Notes under the pieces: generated by a model
The model's input: the letters and a program-made list of their open reading frames with translations, nothing else
Database searches by the model: none
What the model was told of the DNA's origin: nothing
Source: Streptomyces spiralis
GTDB lineage: Bacteria; Actinomycetota; Actinomycetes; Streptomycetales; Streptomycetaceae
DNA: 64,000 nt
Reading direction: 5' to 3'
Assembly (NCBI RefSeq): GCF_014654675.1
Contig: NZ_BNBC01000030.1
Location: 8,467 to 72,466, forward strand
Translations under genes and position numbers: made by a program
Part shown: positions 59,534 to 64,000 of the stretch, piece by piece
How positions within the stretch are numbered: the stretch's first letter is position 1
Layout: each line of letters begins with the position of its first letter

Positions 59534-60696
59534 CCGGGAACCAGGCCCGGCTGCCGGTCGCGATCGTCGCCGGGTTGCACGCGGACGCCCGCAGGGCCGC
59601 CGTCGAGGAGATCCTGCGCACGGTCCCCGGCTCCATCGCCCTGCACCACGACCTGACGTCCGCCGCCGACAGCGCCGTGCACCGCACGGCACGCGACGCC
59701 CACGGACTGCTGAGCAGTGGCGACGCACCCCTGGTGAACGACTGCGCCTGCTGCGCCCTGCGCGAGGACCTCGTCCCCGAACTGCTGCGGCTCGCCCACG
59801 AGGACAGGCACCGGCTGGCCGTCGTGGAACTGTGGGACTCCGTCGAACCCCAGGCCATGGCCGGCGTCATCGCCGCCGCTGGCGCGCCACTGGCGCTCAC
59901 CGGGGTCGCCACCGCGGTCGACCCGGCCCTCGCGCTGCCGTACCTGTCCAACGGCGACGATTTGGCAGACGTCGGTCTCGCCGCCGCCCCGACCGACCAG
60001 CGCACCGTCGCCGACACCTTCGCCCGGCAACTGGAATACCCCACGGTCCTCGCCGTCGCGGAGGACGGCTCGGCCGCCGAATCGGCGGACGACGGCGACC
60101 ACGCGCTGCTCACCCAGCTCACGCCGGGCGCACGACCGGTGCGCGTGGGCGACGGCCGCCTGGGAGTCGCGCTGCTTGAGGGCTTCGACGTCGAGGCGGC
60201 CGCCGCTCGCCTGCATCCGGCGTGCGCCCTGCTGCCCCAGGAATGCGACGAGCACGGCGTGAGCACCGTCGTATGGCGGCGCGCACGCCCCTTCCACCCG
60301 CAGCGCCTCTACGCCGCACTGGAGGACCTGACCTGTGCCGCCGCCCGCAGCCGCGGACGCTTCTGGCTGGCCGACCGCCCCGACACACTCCTGTCCTGGG
60401 ACGCCGCGGGCGGCGCCCTGTGCGTCGAATCGGCCGGCCCCTGGCTGGCCGCCCTTCCGGACGCCGCCTGGGAGATGGTGCCCGCCGAACGCCGCGTGGC
60501 CGCCACCCTGGACTGGCACCCCGAACACGGCGACCGCTGCCAGTACCTCACCTTCACCTCACCCGGCCTGGACCGCGACGGTCTGCAGGCTGTACTCGAC
60601 TCATGCCTGCTCACCGACGACGAGTACGCGGCAGGCAGGGACCGCTGGAAGCAACTTCCGCACGCCTTCGACGGCTTGCTCGACCCCGTGACCTGA
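59530..60696 (+). CDS. mrf: CobW/COG0523-related protein, Mrf-like ribosome-hibernation recruiting factor
   Basis: 388 residues from a GTG overlapping the rpmE stop. It resembles the actinobacterial protein encoded next to zinc-free ribosomal proteins that recruits the hibernation factor (Mrf in mycobacteria). The metal motif is NDCACCALREDLVPELLRLA (CxCC, as in COG0523 GCxCC). The expected P-loop GxxGxGKT is replaced by AGLHADARRAAVEEIL, without the Gly-Lys-Thr, so classical GTP binding is doubtful. The C-terminal half is CobW-C-like (CQYLTFTSPGLDRDGLQAVL). Acts in the cytoplasm on the ribosome; predicted here by context plus similarity. Confidence 0.82.
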   Translation: MTGNQARLPVAIVAGLHADARRAAVEEILRTVPGSIALHHDLTSAADSAVHRTARDAHGLLSSGDAPLVNDCACCALREDLVPELLRLAHEDRHRLAVVELWDSVEPQAMAGVIAAAGAPLALTGVATAVDPALALPYLSNGDDLADVGLAAAPTDQRTVADTFARQLEYPTVLAVAEDGSAAESADDGDHALLTQLTPGARPVRVGDGRLGVALLEGFDVEAAAARLHPACALLPQECDEHGVSTVVWRRARPFHPQRLYAALEDLTCAAARSRGRFWLADRPDTLLSWDAAGGALCVESAGPWLAALPDAAWEMVPAERRVAATLDWHPEHGDRCQYLTFTSPGLDRDGLQAVLDSCLLTDDEYAAGRDRWKQLPHAFDGLLDPVT

Positions 60697-60769
60697 ACCG
60701 CGGCGGCGTTTCCGCCGTGGGGTTCAACCAGTCAACCGCACACCGCTGAAAGAGAGGATCCGGTTCACC

Positions 60770-61027
60770 ATGCCCCGACGCACAAACACCGGGCGGCAGA
60801 CCGCGAAGCTCCGGCGCGTCAACCCGCTGGACGCCGCCGGCATCACCTACATCGACTACAAGGACACCGACCTGCTGCGGAAGTTCATCTCCGACCGCGG
60901 GAAGATCCGCAGCCGCCGGGTGACCCACGTGACCCGTCAGCAGCAACGTCGGATAGCACAGGCCATCAGAACGCACAGGCTGCACCCTCATCTGCCGGCG
61001 ACGGCTCAAGCAGGCCGGATCACATGA
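60770..61027 (+). CDS. rpsR: 30S ribosomal protein S18, zinc-independent paralogue
   Basis: 85 residues from ATG 60770 with AGAGAGGA upstream, 73 bp after the Mrf-like gene. GITYIDYKDTDLLRKFISDR and GKIRSRRVTHVTRQQQRRIA are the S18 core; no Cys. The last 15 residues are longer than usual. It completes a set of five zinc-free ribosomal proteins in 2.5 kb. Confidence 0.95.
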   Translation: MPRRTNTGRQTAKLRRVNPLDAAGITYIDYKDTDLLRKFISDRGKIRSRRVTHVTRQQQRRIAQAIRTHRLHPHLPATAQAGRIT

Positions 61028-61061
61028 CCGCCCTTCGAGCTCATGAGGTCACCGTGCTCCC

Positions 61062-61484
61062 TCACGACGGGTCCGCCGCGCGACACCGTCGGATGAGTTC
61101 GGTCGTGGAGACGCCGGCCGTGTACTGCACGAGGCGCAGCTTCCCCGCATCGGCCACTGGACCGAAGACTTCTTTGACCGCGTCCGCCGAGAGGTCGTCC
61201 CCGTGCACGACCACATCGATGCCGTGCAGGTCCAGGAACCCGTTCGTGACACGATAAGGCGCGTCAGGGAGTACCACGTCGACGTACCGACACGCCTCGA
61301 TCACCGCGACCCGCTCCGCCAGCGTCATGATGGGCCTGCGCTTGTACCTGGCCACGACCTCGTCCGAGAGCACCCCGACGATCAGCCGCTCCCCGAAGTT
61401 CCGCGCGGCCCTGAGCAGCGCGACGTGCCCCGGGTGGAACAGGTCGCCGACCATGTCGACGTAGACGTTTCCGCGATCAGCCAT
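61062..61484 (-). CDS. Cytidylyltransferase-like nucleotidyltransferase, 140 aa
   Basis: N-terminal HxGH nucleotide-binding motif in DLFHPGHVALLRAARNFGER; later RPIMTLAERVAVIEACRYVD, DVVVHGDDLS and the C-terminal STTELIRR (ISTTxI-type loop). Length and motifs match small CTP:phosphoglycerol / phosphoethanolamine cytidylyltransferase-like proteins. The specific substrate is open. ATG 61484 has AGAGGG upstream. Its neighbours (rpsR and a glutamine synthetase ghost) give no pathway hint. Confidence 0.85.
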   Translation of the reverse strand: MADRGNVYVDMVGDLFHPGHVALLRAARNFGERLIVGVLSDEVVARYKRRPIMTLAERVAVIEACRYVDVVLPDAPYRVTNGFLDLHGIDVVVHGDDLSADAVKEVFGPVADAGKLRLVQYTAGVSTTELIRRCRAADPS

Positions 61485-61602
61485 GCCTATTGCCCTCTCG
61501 ACGGTCCCAAGCCGACCAAGATTGGGCTAACCGCCCCGCTCCGTCAACCGTCCGTCGGTCGACGTCCGAAGCGGCTCAGAGCGCCCAACAGAAAGCCTGG
61601 TG

Positions 61603-61721
61603 GTCATCTCCCCTTCCTGGCTGAGTCCGCAGTGCTGCGGGAGGCGCTCGGGCCCGAGCTGTACGAGGCCGTACCGGCCGTCCGCCGTGCGGAGGCGGAG
61701 CTGTTCGCGGTGTTCGACTGA
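61603..61721 (+). pseudogene. Glutamine synthetase-like protein, C-terminal remnant
   Basis: Plus-strand reading FLAESAVLREALGPELYEAV then AVRRAEAELFAVFD matches the C-terminal end of glutamine synthetase homologues (...ALGEELVDAFLAVRRAEIALF). The catalytic domain is gone; homology starts at about 61603. Inert. Confidence 0.65.
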
Positions 61722-61736
61722 GTGGCGGCCATGCGG

Positions 61737-62210
61737 TCATGGAGTCCGCCGCAGTGGAACAACGTCGTTCCGGTGCTGGGGCATGGTGGGTCGGCCGGCT
61801 TCTGGGGTGGCCGGCAGCGCGATGATGGTGACCGGCTGCTGACACCACGTCGGGCTGCTGCGAGGCCGGACGGACCGGTGGTGGTGGGGGGAGCCCGACC
61901 CGAGTCGGCGGTGCGGGTGGCGGCGCCTGGCCGAGCCGTCGATCTGTTCCTCGTCGAGGGCCTGGTCGCGGCGGCGCTCGGCTTCGCGGCGGCAGACCAT
62001 CGAGCAGTAGACGGTGCGGACGGTCTTCCCGGCCTGGAACAGGTTGTCGCAGACGGGGCAGGGGCGTGTCTCCATGTGAGCCTCGCTGCGACGGGACGCG
62101 GTCCGGCACTCGGCCGCGCAGAATTTGCGCTTTCGGCCCAGGTCGATGGTGAACTCCTCACCACACTGCGGACAGACCCGTCGGCGAACAGTACGTGCGT
62201 CGGTTCGCAT
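61737..62210 (-). CDS. Double zinc-ribbon protein, 157 aa, coupled to cmlR-type gene
   Basis: Two treble-clef-like ribbons stand in tandem: RRVCPQCGEEFTIDLGRKRK then FCAAECRTASRR (about 12-40), and TRPCPVCDNLFQAGKTVRTV then YCSMVCRREAERR (about 48-80), each with C-x2-C and C-x3-C pairs. The C-terminal 70 residues are low-complexity His/Pro/Arg. The ATG is three bases after the exporter stop, so they share a transcript and probably translation. This suggests nucleic-acid or ribosome binding, but no function is known. The real end could be earlier than 61737. Confidence 0.65.
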   Translation of the reverse strand: MRTDARTVRRRVCPQCGEEFTIDLGRKRKFCAAECRTASRRSEAHMETRPCPVCDNLFQAGKTVRTVYCSMVCRREAERRRDQALDEEQIDGSARRRHPHRRLGSGSPHHHRSVRPRSSPTWCQQPVTIIALPATPEAGRPTMPQHRNDVVPLRRTP

Positions 62211-62213
62211 GCG

Positions 62214-63392
62214 TCACTGGAGCACCTCGGTGCTTCGGCCGGCCGCGATCACGGTCCGAAGGGGGAGCGCGATGAGCAACGCAACAGCGACCAGGAATCC
62301 GCTCGACCACAGCGGCCCGAGGTTTCCGACTCCGGTGCTGAGGGTGGTCGCGGCGATGAGGGGGCCGACGGCGGCGCCGACGTTGAGTGCTGCGGTCGCG
62401 TATGAGCCAGCCATGGTGGGGGCTCCCGCGGCTTCGTAAAGGACGCGCGTGATCAGGGTGCTGCCCAGCGCGAACGACAGGGCACCCTGGACGAACACGA
62501 GGGCGAGCAGGGCGACCGGCCTGTCGGCCAGCACAGCCAGGGCCAGCCAGCCGATGAGCAGCAGCGGGCCGCCCACCGCGATGACCGAGCCGGGGTGCTG
62601 GTCGGACAGCCGTCCGGCGACGGTGACCCCGGCGAAGGAACCGAAACCGAAGAGCACCAGGGCGACAGAGATCCACAGCTCACTGAGCCCGGCGGTGTCG
62701 GTCACGACAGGGGCGAGGAATGTGAAACCGGCGAAGGTTGCCGCGTTGACCAGCGCGCCCAGCAGCATCACCAGGATCAACCTCCGCCGTACCAGCTGGG
62801 CGAGCTCCGCTCGCAAGGCCGGCCCGTCAGTCGCCTGTTCCTTCACACGTCCCGCTGGGATGCCCTTCAGGATGCCGAGAGCTGCAGGCAGGCAGAGAGC
62901 GGCGACAGCCCAGAACGTGGCCCGCCAGCCGAGCAACGTGCCGAGTACCGAGCCACCAGGGACACCGGCGATCGTGGCGATCGTCGTGCCTGACAGCAAC
63001 ACGGCCAGCGCACGTCCCTTCTTGTCGGGCGAGACCAGCGTGGCGGCAGCCGTCAAAGCGACGGCGAGGAACCCTGCGTTCGCGAGCGCGGCGACGACCC
63101 GGGTGGTGAACAGGACCGGGAAGCTGGTGGTGATGGCGCCCACGGCGTGAGCCGCCGCGAAAGCGAGGATGAACCCGAGCAGACTGGAGCGCCTGGGCCA
63201 GTTGCGGGCGAGCGCGGCCACAAGGGGGGCGCCGACGATCATGCCGATCGCGAAGGCCGAGGTGAGCACGCCTGCTGTCCCGACTGTGACGTCGAGATCT
63301 GTGGCGATGCCCGGCAGGAGGCCGGCGAGCATGAACTCCGAGGTGCCCATGGCGAAGACCGCCACGGCAAGCAGGTACAGCGGAAGAGGCAT
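62214..63392 (-). CDS. cmlR: Chloramphenicol-resistance MFS exporter (CmlR type), 392 aa
   Basis: ATG 63392 has GGAG seven bases upstream; an in-frame ATG at 63431 has a poorer site. MPLPLYLLAVAVFAMGTSEF then MLAGLLPGIATDLDVTVGTA and AGVLTSAFAIGMIVGAPLVA are nearly the Streptomyces lividans chloramphenicol efflux protein as I recall it, as is LSFALGSTLITRVLYEAAGA. Twelve membrane helices of the DHA1 drug:H+ antiporter type; motif A region RNWPRRSSLLG. It exports chloramphenicol, perhaps other phenicols. Homologues are controlled by translational attenuation; the 100 bp upstream could hold such a leader. Confidence 0.9.
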   Translation of the reverse strand: MPLPLYLLAVAVFAMGTSEFMLAGLLPGIATDLDVTVGTAGVLTSAFAIGMIVGAPLVAALARNWPRRSSLLGFILAFAAAHAVGAITTSFPVLFTTRVVAALANAGFLAVALTAAATLVSPDKKGRALAVLLSGTTIATIAGVPGGSVLGTLLGWRATFWAVAALCLPAALGILKGIPAGRVKEQATDGPALRAELAQLVRRRLILVMLLGALVNAATFAGFTFLAPVVTDTAGLSELWISVALVLFGFGSFAGVTVAGRLSDQHPGSVIAVGGPLLLIGWLALAVLADRPVALLALVFVQGALSFALGSTLITRVLYEAAGAPTMAGSYATAALNVGAAVGPLIAATTLSTGVGNLGPLWSSGFLVAVALLIALPLRTVIAAGRSTEVLQ

Positions 63393-63884
63393 CGAGTGGC
63401 TCCGAGGCGAGGAGAGGTACGAGAAAGACATCTCGTCACCGCGGCCAGCCCCCAAGGGCACACTCGTCCGGCCGCAGAACGCGGCGCGACGACAGAGCTA
63501 CGAGCTCAGTGATTCAGGGGGCTGACGGCGTGACCGAAAGCCCCCACCTTGTCTGACTCAGGACTCGACATGGTCCGCACGCTACCCGACCACTGCCCGG
63601 CGAGGCACCTAGGTTTCATCGAGGCCCTCCGGAGGGGCCTTCACTTCCGGCGGTGGGCCAGGGCTGCCGGCCTGGCCGAGGGTGTGGGTGGGCGGGATCC
63701 GTGACGCCGACCGTGGGCCGGCCCGTCACGGGGCCGTACCTCCCTGGTATGACGTCGACCACGGATGCCGAAACAGCCCTGTGGGGCATCATCACCCACG
63801 TCCCGCCTTGACGCTTCGCCGGTGCTCATCTGTCATGGTCGAGCCTTGAGTTCGTCGGAGAACGGGCGACCACATGGTGTCGCG
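63393..63884. other. Upstream region of cmlR and spacer to the aldo/keto reductase gene
   Basis: 492 bp without a gene. The 63393-63530 part is the leader region of cmlR, including an in-frame extension MSFSYLSS from 63431 that could be a regulatory leader. A compact hairpin, AGGCCC..GGGGCCT (63622-63640), is a terminator candidate. Nothing else is recognised. Confidence 0.4.
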
Positions 63885-64000
63885 TCAGCTGGGCAGTGGG
63901 TCTCCCAGCTGCGTCAGCTCTGCTTCGCTCAAGTCGAGTTCGGCCGCCTTGGCGGAGTCCTGGATCGATGCAGGGCGGCTGGCGCCCGGCACCGGGATCA
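63885..64000 (-). CDS. Aldo/keto reductase, C-terminal end (cut by window edge)
   Basis: Minus-strand reading IPVPGASRPASIQDSAKAAE then LDLSEAELTQLGDPLPS, stop at 63885-63887. This is the standard C-terminus of aldo/keto reductases (IPIPGASRPEHL... for the NADP adenine-binding site). Only the last 38 codons are in the window; the active site lies beyond the edge. Confidence 0.8.
   Translation of the reverse strand, partial: IPVPGASRPASIQDSAKAAELDLSEAELTQLGDPLPS

Noticed and set aside
1..64000. tRNA genes, rRNA, CRISPR arrays or a replication origin
   Set aside because: No cloverleaf with T-loop GTTCGA pairing, no regularly spaced repeats and no DnaA-box cluster were seen when reading both strands by eye; a covariance-model scan would be needed to be certain.

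Overview
The window is very GC-rich with strong third-position G/C bias. It carries Streptomyces-type genes: a SpoIIE-type phosphatase, secreted S8 and S53 proteases, a cmlR-type exporter and a zinc-independent ribosomal protein set. I read it as a piece of a Streptomyces chromosome arm. Many gene ghosts support an arm location: Ku, two integrases, IS3/IS21/ISL3/IS5-type transposase pieces, TetR, a lantibiotic dehydratase, a VOC protein, an NTF2-like protein and glutamine synthetase. No tRNA, rRNA or CRISPR array was seen.

Layout. 0-2.3 kb: a broken coiled-coil gene, the first 15 codons of a Ku gene, a lone L7/L12-like domain protein and a frameshifted tyrosine-recombinase remnant. 2.3-12.3 kb: an orphan LuxR-type regulator, a large secreted subtilase, a divergent secreted sedolisin (S53) and an ATPase-HTH regulator. 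This block is bracketed by two same-orientation remnants of one integrase family (1.5-2.3 and 13.4-14.3 kb). 14.3-25 kb: a membrane protein, a hydrolase, a DUF6817-like/ketopantoate-reductase-like pair with a divergent LysR, a phosphotransferase, a TPR protein and a GNAT acetyltransferase, separated by IS debris. 25-35 kb: a SpoIIE phosphatase, an FAD oxidase with a frame-disrupted end, a hydrolase, IclR, a thioesterase, and an oxidoreductase/HxlR divergent pair with two palindromes.

35-44 kb: a divergent LysR beside pcaF-pcaI-pcaJ (lower beta-ketoadipate pathway), wrbA, a methyltransferase, an unrecognised membrane protein, and a TetR divergent from a free-standing ketosynthase across two perfect palindromes. 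44.5-51.8 kb: a hydroxyproline catabolic operon (cupin-type regulator, three-subunit D-hydroxyproline dehydrogenase, deaminase, 2-epimerase, permease). 52-57 kb: an Lrp regulator, a three-domain protein joining a small-molecule kinase, a carrier/M23-like module and a class III PLP enzyme, and an amine oxidase. The kinase plus PLP architecture matches the hydroxylysine kinase/phospholyase pair, so the two neighbouring blocks may together handle the two collagen-specific amino acids.

58-61 kb: cysteine-free ribosomal protein paralogues (rpsN, rpmB / rpmG, rpmE, mrf-like, rpsR) diverging from a probable Zur site, i.e. a zinc-starvation ribosome remodelling locus. 61-64 kb: a cytidylyltransferase-like protein, a glutamine synthetase ghost, a cmlR-type chloramphenicol exporter coupled to a small double zinc-ribbon protein, and the C-terminal end of an aldo/keto reductase at the right edge.
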